The position numbers and the translations under genes were made by a program. Shown here piece after piece: positions 1 to 12,054 of a stretch of 64,000 bases of DNA; positions within the stretch are counted from its first letter, which is position 1; every line of letters begins with the position of its first letter. The stretch is from Siniperca chuatsi (taxonomy: Eukaryota > Chordata > Actinopteri > Centrarchiformes > Sinipercidae): the NCBI RefSeq assembly GCF_020085105.1, contig NC_058055.1:21681822-21745821 (forward strand). Direction: 5' to 3'. The notes under the pieces were generated by a model. The model was given only the letters and a program-made list of their open reading frames with translations, ran no database searches and was not told where the DNA came from.

Positions 1-800
1 TCTTTCCAATGTTCCAAATAGGTTTCTTTACTTTGCGTTATAAATTGGTGTTTGGAAAGCAGTGCTGCAGTGAGACTGGTCAGAGTGTGTCTGAGAGGGG
101 GCAGTTAGTCTTATAGGACTCTTTTCTGGGCTCAGCTCTTGGGTTTGGAGGGCTTTGATATGGAGGGTGTCTATCGGGCTGGATTTAAGGTGATTAAAAA
201 ACGTGAGCGCTCTCTTTTGAATGTTAATTATCAGTGGGTATCTGACTAACTCTGCTCTACATGCATTTGTTGGTGTTGGTCTGTGTACGTGTAAAATGTA
301 TCTGCAGAAGTCTGCATGCAAGGATGTTTGTCCAAACAGGTATGATGACTGAGTGGTCCCCATACTTCACGACCAGACAGCAATGGGCTGGATGACACCA
401 TCTTATATTTTAAGCCAAATTTTAAATGGAATTTGAAAATTAGAAATATATTTTTTCTCTTAATTGCATTTAGAGCTCTTCGAGCTTTTTCTCTTAGTGC
501 ATTCACTGCCAATGATATGTTTATTTAAGGTAAACTGGTATTTGTTCTGCTGATGACATTAGTTTTCTTCACATTTTTATTCCCTCGCGGCCAAGAGCAC
601 TCCTTAACGTGATGACGGGACGCACTTCTGAAACGTCACAGCACGTATGACCGAAGACAGCACGGGCCCAGTCTGGACTGCTAACCTAACACTTTGGATT
701 AAATATTCATCGTACCTGAGGTTTTTAAGTTTTTATAATTAAAGGCGGAATCCTCCTACTTCCGCTCTCGCTCTGAAAGCGGGGTGTTTTCCTACAGCTG
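1..800. other. Upstream flank of kctd7, no recognised gene
   Basis: I see no gene here. The open frames on the minus strand (about 28-512) overlap each other, lack codon character and resemble no known protein. The last 200 bases become GC-richer and contain CRE-like half sites (tgacg/cgtca around 610-640), which fits the outer part of the kctd7 promoter. The (GTT)n run at 828-843 ends this flank. Confidence 0.5.
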
Positions 801-1219
801 CTCGCGCCCCACCCACAGCCCCTGCGTTGTTGTTGTTGTTGTTTTTATCAACAGTCGCGCGCTGTGGCTCGTGTTATCGTCGCCTGATTTGTGCCGACAG
901 TTGGCTCGCCGCGCGCATGCAGCAGAATGGCTCGAGCGGTTCCAACGGTTCTGACGGCTGCAGCAGGGATCGCCAGTCTCTGTCCTTCAGCCCGCTGCCC
1001 GCCGCTACTACACGGGTAAGGAGGTTCATTCAGGAGAGACGGACTCTCCCCCTACCCAGAGTGATGGTGGTATTCTCGGCCGCAGGTGACACAGAGAAAC
1101 CGGGCGATGCCATGTCCAGCTCGGACTCTGTGGAGGAGGATTTCCGAAAGCCGGCCTCCCCAGCGCCCAACTTCACCCTCAGCAACCCGCTCCGCTCCTC
1201 GCTGAACACACAGGAGGAG
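770..1219 (+). promoter_or_regulatory. kctd7: CpG-rich promoter/first-exon region of kctd7
   Basis: CpG dinucleotides are clearly denser here than in the surrounding AT-rich DNA (cgcgcgctg, cgccgcgcgcatg, gccgcc and others). The stretch directly precedes and includes the first coding exon. An in-frame open frame extends upstream from the chosen start to 827, so the 5'UTR does not close the frame. The start was chosen by similarity rather than by an upstream stop. The transcription start itself cannot be placed from sequence. Confidence 0.5.
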
Positions 1220-4200
1220 GTAGGCCGCTTTACGGGTCTGTTTTACATTTAAAACCACGTTAAACCAGCACACACAAGCTAGCAAACACCAAACCATACT
1301 GAGATAACATTTAGCTTCAAACATAAACAGGTATTAGTACTTTATCAACGTAAACATACGATTTATTACTCTGTAAATTACAGATGTTATCCATAACAGC
1401 AGAAAAGTATTCAAAATAGAGAAAGTACAAACACACAGCCAGTACATTTTAATAACGTAATGATTATGACTATAGCGCCCAATACCTAATACTATAAAAT
1501 TATTACACTGTGATTTATACGGGGGTCAGCGGTTGGTTGAGGCGATGATTGGCTGGCAGTTGTGTCACGTGACTTGTGTTAATGAGCGAGCACGTGACAT
1601 GTCAAACCTGCTGCTGCTCTGCACATGGCTACAGCAGAATAATCCTCTTATTTCTGTGGTATGACAGTGAAGTCATAACCCCCCCTCACACTGGCTATTC
1701 ACAGCTCTTTGAATAATCCAAATGAGTATTAAATTAGCTTTTTTTTTTTTATTCAGTTTGTTCCGGTGATCTACTGGATGCAATCTTTTAAACAACAACA
1801 ACAACAACTTAAGCACAATTTATGTTAACAAAGAAATCAGCATTCTGCTTTTAGTGTGTGTGCATGTACATCGGGTGGAAGTACTATTATCATTTAACTC
1901 CTAATGCAGTTAAATAACAGCCCTGCAAAAATACTGTGAGGGTTGTTGAAGTCGATTACATTATTAACTACCACTCAAACAACTAGCATGATCATAGCGC
2001 AGTGCATCCGAGTGGTTACATAGTTAATTGACCTTAAAGTCCTTTTTGTGAGGAAATCAAAGAATCATGCACACTGTCAAACACTTTTGCTCACTTTAAT
2101 AACAACGTTTCAGTCCTCAGACCATTATCAGGTAAAATGAATATTGACCGGTACTATATATATATGGCATCCATTCAAATTAAGGTCAATTAGGTCTTCC
2201 AATTGTAAACAAACAAGGTTAAAAGATAAGCTACTGCAGGTGGGTACTTACCATCCAATAGAACAATTCAGTGTACAAGGAGGAACCAAATAGGTACATA
2301 TCATACAACAGAACATTTCAAGAACAAAGGCCTATACAAAACATCAAAAGTAGCAGAATTTAATGATATTGTGAAAAAAATTTGTGGGTTAAAAAAAACC
2401 CTGTAAAACAGGTAGAAAATTAAGCAAATATTTTTTTGTTTAACTACACTGTACATTTATTTTCATGGAACCACGTTAAATGTGACTGACAGTGAACAGG
2501 CAGCGGATGTACAGTATATCTTTCAGTTGCTGGTTTGGACACGATGCTTCCAGTTATAGTTGTGAAAACTATAAATACAGACTAATTAGTATAATTAACC
2601 ACCACAGTTCTGCTCCTTCGCTGCATATTTATAAAGCCTCATTTAAGTCTTTAAAGTCCATTAAACATAAATCAGTCTACTTTATAGGTAAAATTAAATC
2701 AGAATCAGAAATACTTTATTGATCCCTGTAGGGAAACTCTTTGTTACAGTAGCTTGCCTTTACGTCAGTGCACACAGGAGAAAGTACTAGCAAACAATAT
2801 GATACACTATAAAACACTATAAAACAGGTCAGAAAATAAATTAAGTATCAGGTTGGTATAAGTATAAGATAAACTAAGTGTCAAGTACCAAGTGGGTTTA
2901 CCGGTTGCAGTATAATAATACAATGTAATAAAATAAGTAATAAGTAATGAGCAGAGGTGCATGTACTGTCGAGAGTAATAGAGGTATATAATATCAATAA
3001 CAATAAATAAGAAAAACTAACATGGGAAAACTAATATTGCACGGGAGTAGTACACAGAATATTGCACAATTATTCAAGTATGGCAGAGATGTAATGATCA
3101 ATGTCCAGTTTAGTGACCTACGGTCATACAGACTAACCCTTAGAGGGAGGAGTTAAACAGTTTGATGGCCACAGGCAGGAATGACTTCCTGTGGCGCTCT
3201 GTGGTGCTTTTTGGAGGGATGAGTCTTCCGCTGAAGGTACTCCTTTGTTTGACCAGCACGTCATGGAGCGGGTGGGAGACACTGTCCAAGATGGCGTGTA
3301 GTTTGGCGAGCATCCTCCTCTCTGACACCACCGCCAGAGAGTCCAGCTCCACCCCCCACAATGTCAATGGCCTTACGGATCAGTTTATCAAAGTCCTCAT
3401 ATTCTAAAACAAACAAAGAAATGATTAAAAAGACTAAACTAGCTGCGCTTGAACCACACACCCAGATAATGTCAAAAAATGCCCTCACATTTTCAAACTT
3501 TTTTTAAAATGTTTTTGTTTGTTTGTTTTTGTAGACCTTTTTAGTCTTGTTATTTACCTTTTTATTTCCCTTCTCTTTGTAAAGTTTCCAGAGGTCATCT
3601 CTCTGAATGTTGGGGGCATGTACTTCACCACTCGCCTGTCCACGCTGCGGCGATTCGAGGACACCATGTTGGCCGCCATGTTCAGCGGCCGTCATTACAT
3701 CCCACGTGACGCTGAAGGGCGCTACTTCATCGATCGGGATGGGACATATTTTGGGTGAGTTTTTAGACCAGAGAGCTGGACGAAATATCAACAATAGATT
3801 TACTATTGATTCATTAGACATACAAAAGAAGACAACATCCTTATTATCACAATGATTTAATATGGTTGTTGTTTACGGATTGGTTGTAGTAATATACTGT
3901 AGAAACACTTGAGAGAGGAGGGTTATGTGCGAGAAGAAGTGTGTAAATGGCAGCTGAGAGATAGCGCAGGACAAACATTTAGAGTTCACACTGAACTCTG
4001 AAAGTGGTTTTAAAGCTGCTGATGGCAACTCATTATTCTGACAGGTATGAGTCAGGTACTCAATGAGACAAACTGGTCTCTCCGGCTTCTGCTAGTGCTG
4101 TAAACTGATTTACATATCTATTTCTGTGCTGCTGCACTTTACTTACTTGACATGAACCTCATCAGAGTTTAAAACATCTTTACTGAGACAAATCACATTT

Positions 4201-7200
4201 AACTGAGAGGATAGTTTTTTAAATTAGTGCAAAACAACAAAAATAAGCCTACAACAGAAAACAATTACTATTAAGTACAGCGATAACAATGTATAATATT
4301 ACATTTAATTGTAAATTAACTGAAATTGACAAGAATTACATACAATCAATGTTGAGGATACTTAGAGGAGGCAGCCCAAACAGACAAAATAACAAGACAA
4401 AGAGTCTACAGCCATGCTAGCATCTTTGTGAGGCTGTACTTAGCTACAGTGGTGCTTTGAGCTAAATGCTAACATCAGAATGCATTAGTTCAGCGTGTTA
4501 GCATGCTAACATTAGCACTAAACACAAAGAATGTCATTACATTTGTAGGCATTTGGTCATAAACCAAAGTGTTGGACAAAGAGAAAATTTGACTTGATGA
4601 AAAGTTCAGGGATCACCAAGTTTCTTACAAATTATCCTGAGGGGGACATGAATGTCTGTACCAAAATCAATGGCAATCCATCCAATAGTTGTTGAGACAT
4701 TTCAATCAAAACCACAAATGTCAACCTCATGGTGGCGCTAAAGGAAAGGTCAGGGGATCACAAGTGTCATAGTTAGCCACATCTCTCTCCCTATCCTTGT
4801 GTACTCTAGTGTGCTCTCCTCTCCTGGTGTTCCTTGTCAGTCCTCTCTTCGTCACTGTGTGTGTGTGTGTACCGGCCTGGGCGGGGCTCCCTGGTTTTCC
4901 CTCCTGCTGCGGATCACCGGCACACCTGTAGTTCATCATCCAATCGGTCTCCACAGTATATCTACCTGGCTCTACCTCACACCTCACAACCAGTGCCAGA
5001 TCGTCTCCATACTACCAATCACTCCCTGCCGGTTCCGCCGCTTCCCTGTTCTGCCTGCCATGCTACACAAGCCATATCCAGAAGCCCCGCTCAGCGCCTA
5101 CGCTCTTCGAACCCAGCCGGTGCACCACGGACTGTGTCGGTAGACTGCAGTCCTGTCCCCAGCGAACTACACCTGTTCCGTCCGCTCTGGAGGAGCGCTC
5201 AGCGACCAGTACTGGTGTACAAATAAAAACGGTTAAAACCTACTATCCGGCTCTCCACCTCGCTGTGTTCTGCTTTTGGGTCCTTAACACATCGTAACAC
5301 ATAACACAAAGTCAGTAGGCTTCATCCTCAGGGGACCATGAGATATTTCAGTCTGGACCAAAGTGGCGGACCGGCCCACCAACATTACCGTCCCCGGAGC
5401 CGCTCGTGTGGCTACAAAGCAAAAGCAAATTGCTTTAAATATGAATGTGATAACAAGCAGAGTCAAGATGTTGTGTGTGTCTGTGTGAAGAGGTGTGTAT
5501 TAAAGCTTGTGGTTGGCAGATTAGGAACAGGCAGAATGAGAGAGGGAAGATATGTAACTATATAAAGTGGTAACATTTAACAAGGAGGCGGGCCCACTGC
5601 AGGTGAGCTCAGACACTCAGAAGGAGCCTTTTCATTTGGGACATTAATATCGGTGTTTTTAGCCGACCTTATGTTTTTGAGGCTATTGTCTTGCTGGTGA
5701 ATAAATCTTCTTCCACGTTGCTGTTGTTTTGTACTCTGCAGCGGCTTTTCCTCCAGGAGTTCTCTGTATTTTTCTGCATTAATTTTATCCTCTATGTTCA
5801 CAAGCCTTCCAGGTTCTGCTGCAGAGAAGCAGAAACATAATCAAAATCAACTTTATTGGCCAAGTATGTTGATACATACAAGGATTTTGAATCCAGTTGT
5901 CAGTAGCTCTCAATATACTTACACATGGTGCTAAGAACAAACGCACAGGAAGATTCAAATAGAGATCTACAGCTAAGCAAAGATAAGCAGACATAACGAA
6001 TAGCTAGTGTGTAGGTATGAAAATAGATATGAAACAAACATTATCTGTATACAGGTCAAATTACTTCAGTTACTGTGCTATATAAGTAGTGTAATAGTTG
6101 CCATATACCGGTATCATTTTTAATGTGATAAAAATTACACCTGGCATATCATGATATTAACATTATTGCGACATGTTGACTTATTTATGTCATGGCTTCG
6201 TATAGCAGCAACACACCGGGCATATAAAAATCCAATATTTCTGTAAGGCATTCTTGCCTGTTGAGTTTTTTATGCACAATGAAAGTAACTCTGGTGGTTC
6301 AAAAGTGTGATTTAAACTTTCAAAGTGAGATGACGTAACAGAATTAGGAACTTAGCCACATATAAAGAGCAAGGCTGGAAATACAGTCTCTCGTTCAAAG
6401 CAGTATTTCATACAGCTTTGTTTTGATTGTCACTAGAAAAAATTACTACCTACTTCTTTCCTCCATCATACCAAAGGTGGAGGTTGTAAAACAATAAGAC
6501 CAAAAAGATAAACAATAATAATAATAATTTAACAACATTTTTTTTACATCAAAGCCGAGTTGTTTAAAGCAGGATTCATCAAGTAGGGATATAGTTTTGT
6601 GCGGATTTGTTATAGTGATACTGTTTCCATCCACAGGGACATCCTGAACTTCCTCCGAGAAGGTGAGCTTCCTCACAGGGACCGAGTGCGAGCCGTGCAC
6701 AGAGAGGCTCAGTACTACTCCATTGGCCCGCTGCTGGACAGCCTGGAGGACTCTCAGCCGCTCACAGGGGAGAAAGTACGACAAGCTTTCCTTGATCTGA
6801 TGCCCTACTACAAAGGTAACTGGAGTCTATCTCCCTCACATGCTGAAATAAGCATGGATGTTAATGTTCACTAACTATGGAAAATCCCCTCTCTTTTTTT
6901 TTGGACTATATCTGTTTACATTTTGGCAAATTTGCACATTTAAAAGTACGCCAAATTATTAATAAAGCTATTAATAGTTCCTGTTTGCAATGTACCCATG
7001 TATGGTACAGACTCAAAGACTAAATTGAGTTCTTGTTTGCTCAGAAGGAAGAACAGCGTTGAGTGGCAGCTTAATTAATGTTCACATCCTGTTAATATCA
7101 CACTGACGGGATGTGAATAGCAGAGCTGCATACACAGAGCTGTGCTGTGTGGGTGGGTGGGCAGGTGGGTCACCCCTACAGTACATGGTGCACACAGACT

Positions 7201-7772
7201 TCAGTTTAGGAGTTGTTTTACATATTTGTACAATTTAATTTCAAGTCAGAAGAAATACAACTAGATTAGGTAGGGTTTTTTTATATAGACTTCAATGTTT
7301 GATTTACGTACAACAAAACACATACTGTGCTGAGTAGCTGAAAAACATGACATATATAATATTATCATTGATCAATGTAACTGTTTTCATTTCAGACAAC
7401 CTGGAGCGTATTGTGGAGATTGCCAAACTGAGGGCCATGCAGAAAAAGGCACGGTTTGCCAAGTTGAAGATCTGCGTCTACAAGGAGGAGATGCCTATCA
7501 CGCCATATGAGCGTCCTCTTTTTAACTCTCTGCGTTTTGAGCGTTCGGACAGCGAGGCCAAGCTCTTTGAGCATCACTGCGAGGTGGACGTTTCCTTCGG
7601 ACCTTGGGAGGCAGTGGCAGACGTTTATGACCTGCTGCACTGCATCGTCAGTGACCTGGCCGAGCGCGGCATCACTGCGGAGCAGCAGTGCATCGGTGTC
7701 TGTGACAAGCACCTTATCAACCATTACTACTGCAAGAGGCCCATCTATGAGTTTAAGATCACATGGTGGTGA
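1064..7772 (+). CDS. kctd7: KCTD7, BTB/POZ potassium-channel-tetramerisation-domain protein
   Basis: There are four coding exons: 1064-1219, 3585-3754, 6637-6815 and 7396-7772 (stop TGA 7770-7772). All have GT-AG borders and compatible phases (0, 2, 1), giving 293 aa against about 289 in human. Exon 1 encodes a divergent leader with two in-frame Met codons (1064 and 1112, the second reading MSSSDS). The human protein also has a Met before MSSSD, which supports the start at 1064. Exons 2 and 3 encode the BTB fold (about residues 53-145; LNVGGMYFTTRLSTL, FIDRDGTYFG). Exon 4 encodes the highly conserved C-terminal domain ending in YEFKITWW. In mammals KCTD7 is a cytosolic adaptor linked to CUL3 and to membrane excitability, and its loss causes progressive myoclonic epilepsy (CLN14). 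No breaks are seen. Confidence 0.96.
1564..1596. promoter_or_regulatory. Two CACGTG E-boxes, one a perfect CLEAR-type palindrome
   Basis: GTCACGTGAC at 1564-1573 is a perfect 10-bp palindrome and matches the CLEAR consensus bound by TFEB/TFE3 at lysosomal genes. A second core, GCACGTGACA, lies at 1590-1599. They are 345-380 bp downstream of the first coding exon of kctd7, inside intron 1. That they function is inference. USF or MYC/MAX could bind the same core. Confidence 0.45.
2697..3404 (-). mobile_element. 5'-truncated CR1/Rex-like LINE, 3' end, in kctd7 intron 1
   Basis: Read on the minus strand, this encodes the tail of a non-LTR retrotransposon ORF2. One frame (about 3140-3367) includes LDSLAVVSERRMLAKLHAIL and TERHRKSFLPVAIKLFNSSL. 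The preceding residues (EDFDKLIRKAIDIVG) are in another frame, so there is a frameshift near the C-rich run at 3350-3360. The 3' tail on the plus strand reads aatcagaaatactttattga, a very common teleost LINE end. A second tail-only copy is at 35636. The family assignment (Rex1/Babar within CR1) is from memory. The copy is dead. Confidence 0.75.
4365..5425. repeat. Dispersed repeat with gttagcatgctaac palindrome, split by an insertion
   Basis: The left part (4365-4764) contains agcatgctaac, ggtcataaaccaaagtgttgg and ggcaatccatccaatagttg. The right part (about 5300-5425) resumes with gatatttcagtctggaccaa. Continuous copies of the family elsewhere show that these two parts belong together. Related copies are at 25800-26232 (same sense), 23566-23945 and 45940-46318 (reverse), with a fragment at 11060-11175. 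The family is well known in perciform introns; its mobilising partner is not evident here. Confidence 0.7.
4765..5299 (+). mobile_element. LTR-like or MITE insertion nested in a repeat, kctd7 intron 2
   Basis: This roughly 535-bp block begins TGTCATAG and ends GTAACA (just possibly a few bases further, ...CATAACA). It interrupts the dispersed repeat, whose two halves flank it. The flanks read acaag on the left and acaaa(g) on the right, an imperfect 4-5 bp target duplication. It is GC-richer than the intron and carries AATAAA near 5222 followed by a GT-rich tail, as an LTR would. No internal retroviral genes are present, so it would be a solo LTR if that class is correct. A long-ended DNA element remains possible. 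Confidence 0.5.
5824..5995. repeat. Teleost LINE/SINE tail repeat
   Basis: It begins aatcaaaatcaactttattg gccaagtatg, a motif common at the 3' ends of teleost retroelements, and fades after about 170 bp. No coding part is visible. It lies in kctd7 intron 2. Confidence 0.5.
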
Positions 7773-10290
7773 AGCTGGAGGAAGACAGTTATGGATCGGG
7801 CCAAAAAGCAAAAGGATGGATGTTCCATCTTTACTGTAACTCAGCCGATATTGGTTTTTGTATTGAAGTTGCCAATATTTTGTGCTGATGTCCTAAAAAT
7901 GTGACCCTTTAAATCATACTCCAACATAGTAAGTATTATATTTCCCCAAAATATTCTTCTTTTCTTTCTCTCTGAAGCAAAGAAATGAAATACCAACACT
8001 TTCCAGTTGAATCCAGGCCAATGAGAAACACAACTACTACTTTAAAGAGTAACGTAACGCCCCTTGAGAATCCCGATTTTTGATGACCCCCACTGGTTTA
8101 ACTTCTCCCCTTGATGCAGTAATGTACAGGTGTACTCCAGGACCCTGTGACATCACAGTTGGGTGTGGTTAAAGGTGCAACAAAGCACACGTCAGTTATG
8201 AAGAAGAGGTGAAACTAAAACTTTCAACCAGAGATGGCAGACAACACTGCTGTTTAGTGTGCAGGTAAGTTACTATTTAAAGGTCTATTCAAAGTCTATA
8301 AAGGTCTACCATTAAATGATAACATTTAAGTCGCATTTCAGCTGTATTTTTCAGTTGTGAGACTCACATCTTGTCTCCACTAGTGTCTTCCCTTGATGTG
8401 TTCAGGCTCAGTACTGCGTGTGTAATCAGATGGTTTTGGCAGCGTTTTGAGCCCAGTACACAGCCATTGTAGTTACGTGCAAATTGAAGAAAAGCCCAAA
8501 GCGAAAAAAATATTCAATATATTCGAAAAGTCACGTAAAACGTGAGTGAAAGGAAAGCCATTATGCAGCTTCTGTACACAGCTGTGTTGATTAAAACTCT
8601 TTGTGTATCTGTCAGACACGTGTGAAACGGACAATTAAAAAACATGACAGTAACACGTTGGTGCAGAAAGCCTGTTGCGCGTCTGACGGCTTCAATTATA
8701 ATCAATACAGCTGCCACTTTAAGTGAGATTATGTAACTTTTGCCAAACATCAGCCACAGTGGCCATAAATCACAAAAAAAGCATAATGGTAAATGCTTAA
8801 ATGTGTAACAGTAGCACAAGCAGAGACTGTACTGTACTGTTATACAGTAGTGTCTGTCTAATATTTGCTAATATTAGCCACCGTAAGCTACTGGTCATAC
8901 CAGACTAAGTATGGCTGTAGCTGCCAAACTCCTTTGTGTGTTGAATTAAACAATGGTGCACGTTTTGTTTAAGCATTCAACTTTTCATTTGTAAGAGAAA
9001 GGATGTGGCATTTCCTCTTTCAAAAGTTACATAGTCCTGCTTCAAGATACATAACCTCGGCCCAAAGTGTCTTCAAATCAATTTTCTTACAACAGTGAGT
9101 GTTTGGACTGTGAGCGCTGCACAAAGCCCGTCTGAACCCCCAGCAGCACTGTGGCTGAACGCATCCAGTGTAGACACTCTGACGAAGGGTTGAAGCTGCT
9201 GCTGACATGATGCTCTCACTATGCAGACAAGGTGTTAAAAAAAAAAATCTGAATGTGCAAAAAATCTAAAGTCTGAGATGATTGTCGCATCAGAAGTGGG
9301 TGACATGACCATGATCATATGATCTCATTTAAAAGTCAATTCTGCCCATTGTCCTTTAATATCCTAAATTTATTATTATTATTATTTACTACATTAACTG
9401 ATTTATCAGTCTAACTGTAGCTTTGCCCTAATATGGACTGATTCAAAGAAATTACCTTGTAGTAAATATTGAATATTGTATGTAAGTAAACTGAGGTAAG
9501 ATATGTATTTTTTAGGACTAAGGTTTGTTTCAGGATACAGATTAACTGTAAACCTGTTCTTTTTGGATGAACAGAATATATTTTAATTATAGAAAACCTC
9601 CTGAGGAGTTTGTTTTTAAAGATTCGAGAAAGGTTGGGTGGTATCAGTTTTTCCATTTTTACTCAGTAACTTAAAATCACCAGGTAACTTGGTTGCAGGG
9701 GATTGAAGGTAGCTAAATTTGTTGCACATTAATGTAAGTTTGCAGATGTCACATGGAGAATATTATTATTAAATCAAACAACTATTCTTATTTAATTTCA
9801 GCTTCCATTCCACCTTTTTCAACATTATGAAATTCACAGAAGCTGCGATATAGAGTCAGAGTTAAATGTTATTTCCTACTGTACTTGATAAAGTCTGAGC
9901 ACCTTGTGATTGTAACCAATATATGTATTTTTTTACCTCAAGTGAAGGCTTCAGTTAAACAACTCAAGTTAACAACTATAGAAAGCAACAGCGCCGGCAT
10001 CAGTTAATTTATCTTCACTAAGAAAGCCAACATGCTTGTTTTGTTGATGTACTTTTAACAGATTATGCAGAGGAGATGCTACATTCTTCCTTTGGAGCAC
10101 TACTAATCTTGATTTACACTGTTATCTTTGCAATGTTTTGAAATTTTTTATATTGTTATTTATCTATTTCTGTTAGCTTCTAGGAAGCTATAGTTATATA
10201 GTTTTATTTGGGTTTAGTTTGTTTATAGTGAAAAAGAGATGTATAATTTTTATTATTTATGGTAAAAATAAAAATACCTGTTAAGTGCTT
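7773..10290 (+). other. Probable kctd7 3'UTR and downstream DNA
   Basis: No open frame of interest follows the kctd7 stop. A candidate poly(A) signal AATAAA sits at 10267-10272, at the end of an AT-rich stretch with the look of a 3'UTR tail. If it is used, the 3'UTR would be about 2.5 kb. A dispersed repeat at 8158-8300 lies inside, so an earlier end is also possible. Transcript evidence would be decisive. Confidence 0.35.
8158..8300 (+). repeat. Dispersed repeat, copy 1 of 2
   Basis: The stretch containing ggtgtggttaaaggtgcaac, then aacttttcaaccagaga-like sequence and a gctgtttagtgtgcag end, is matched by 44965-45110 (ggtgtggttacaggtgcaac ...) in the same orientation. The class is unknown. 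No coding potential and no obvious terminal repeats were seen. Confidence 0.5.
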
Positions 10291-10410
10291 TCAAAATGTG
10301 TCCCTATTTTATTTATAAAAGTATGTACAAGTATTGATATAGTTATATAAGAATATAGATCGGTATTGTATGGATACCATAGTCAATATAATTGTAATGA
10401 CACTCATTCT

Positions 10411-10830
10411 TAAAGGGGAACTCCACCGATTTAACCCATCAAAGTCCGTTTACCGGTGTTGGAGAGCACTACTGCATGTGAAAAATGTCGTATGAAGCCT
10501 TTTGTGGCTCCAGAGGGAGCTGTGTGAAGTCTGATAAATTGCCTCAAATGATGTCACTTGAGTCAGCTTGGGGCTGAAGACTACAAGATTGAAAATTAAG
10601 AAATATCTGAGGGTGTTGTTAGAAAGAAGTGAGCTCACCAGACCTGCGTAGCCCGCTCCTCACCTCTGCTTGATCCTAGTAGCTCGAGGCTACATTAGCC
10701 GCTACTAGCATAACACACCCAAATCTCTGACTGAACTCTCGGCGGTCGAGTTGCATTGTGGGTAATGTAGGCGCCAGCTTTTGTCAAGGAAGAAGAATGC
10801 ATGGAATGAAAAAGATGACATCTCCAGTTC
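10411..10830. repeat. Dispersed 'ggggaactccaccga' repeat
   Basis: It begins aaaggggaactccaccgatt and contains gtgtgaagtctgataaattg and gatgtcacttgagtcagc. A diverged copy begins at 30494 (aaaggggaatttacacatca). The family is a common teleost element of the aaagggg-terminus type. The right end is poorly defined. Confidence 0.45.
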
Positions 10831-11749
10831 TGCTGCTATGATTTTTATCCTTTTTTACTTGTAATGGTGAAGTGACGAACAACTGTTTAACCTCTCTTCA
10901 CGTCATGAGATCTGCCCCTCATCCCCCTTGGATGAGGGGCCAACATATCTTCAACTGCAGTCCAGAGGACAGTTTCATTTTTACCTGACATTGTATGTCA
11001 CCTGTGATGATTCAACACAGCCATACTGTGTCTCCCTTAGTCTCAATCGCAGCTTCCAAATGTTACCATGCTGGTGTTTAGCCGGTATAATATTACCATG
11101 TTTACCATCTTACTTTAGTGTGTTAGCATGCTAACTTTTGCTAATTTGCACTAAAATTAAGTGCCGCTAGAGGCAGAAGACAGGCTGCGGCAGACTCGAA
11201 AGGTGAATGCAGGGCTCATCAACTAGGAAACTAGCAGGGTGTATATAGATTAGGCAACAGTAACATCTAACTCCGTACATAAACAGTATTTATTTTCCAC
11301 CTCAGCACTGTAATGGCCATTTTTATGCTGATGATACCATCTTGTATGCTTCTCCAGGTTACAGTCTGCTTTTGACGACCTCTTTTATTAATTTAGCCTT
11401 GTTCTAAACTCCAAAAAGTCAAAACGTATGTGTTTCACAAACGAGCATAAAGCATTGATGTTCCTACTCAGATCCATGATGTCTATGGAAAGCTAATCGA
11501 TACAGTGCAACACTATAAATACTTGGTTCGGTTAAGATAGCAGATTGTCCTACAAAACTCAAAAACTTGAACAGAGCTCGTTTCTCCTTTGAGAAACTGA
11601 GTATCCAGGACCAGCACCTTAGAGCGCTCCAAAACACACAGTCCTGACAAATGATGGCCTATAGGTGGAGAAGTGAACTTGACCAACTACAACCGAAAAA
11701 TGTTAAATACACGTGAATGCATCAGTAATAATAATAATACAATAGTAAA

Positions 11750-11905
11750 ACACTCTCAGGGGTTATTTTTCAGCAATGTGAGTACTTTAAGTACATGTTT
11801 ACAATCAATATTTTCAATGCAGGGCTTGTAGTGGAGTATTTTCACAGTCTGATATTGCTACTTTTGCTTAAGTAAATTATCTGAATACTTCTTCCACCCC
11901 TGCTA
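11750..11905. mobile_element. hAT-like MITE end fragment
   Basis: It ends gaatacttcttccacccctg, the inverse of the cagtggtggaagaagta terminus, and contains tgcttaagtaaattatctga. It belongs to the same family as 21805-22253, 28381-29462, 42660-42850 and 50405-50490. The CAGTGGTG-type terminus suggests hAT, from memory of teleost families. Confidence 0.5.
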
Positions 11906-11999
11906 GTAATATATTATCTTTACCATGCAGTAGTGTGATGTATTCACTCTCATCACTACTCATGTCTCCGCCTCTCTGTCTCTCTTCCTTAGTGTTATC

Positions 12000-12006
12000 T
12001 TCCCCC

Positions 12007-12037
<31 letters not shown>
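12000..12037. repeat. CT microsatellite
   Basis: An almost uninterrupted (CT)n tract, 15-17 units counting the interrupted left part. It lies just upstream of the possible kcnj6 leader exon, a common position for polypyrimidine tracts near vertebrate promoters. Confidence 0.8.
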
Positions 12038-12054
12038 AGTCTATGTCTCTCTCC

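Noticed and set aside
28..512. Two overlapping minus-strand open frames at the left edge
   Set aside because: Compositionally random, overlapping in different frames, no similarity or splice context.
827..1063. Upstream in-frame extension of kctd7 from the Met at 827
   Set aside because: The KCTD7 family begins near MVV...MSSSD, and the upstream residues are a GTT-repeat product and low-complexity 5'UTR translation.
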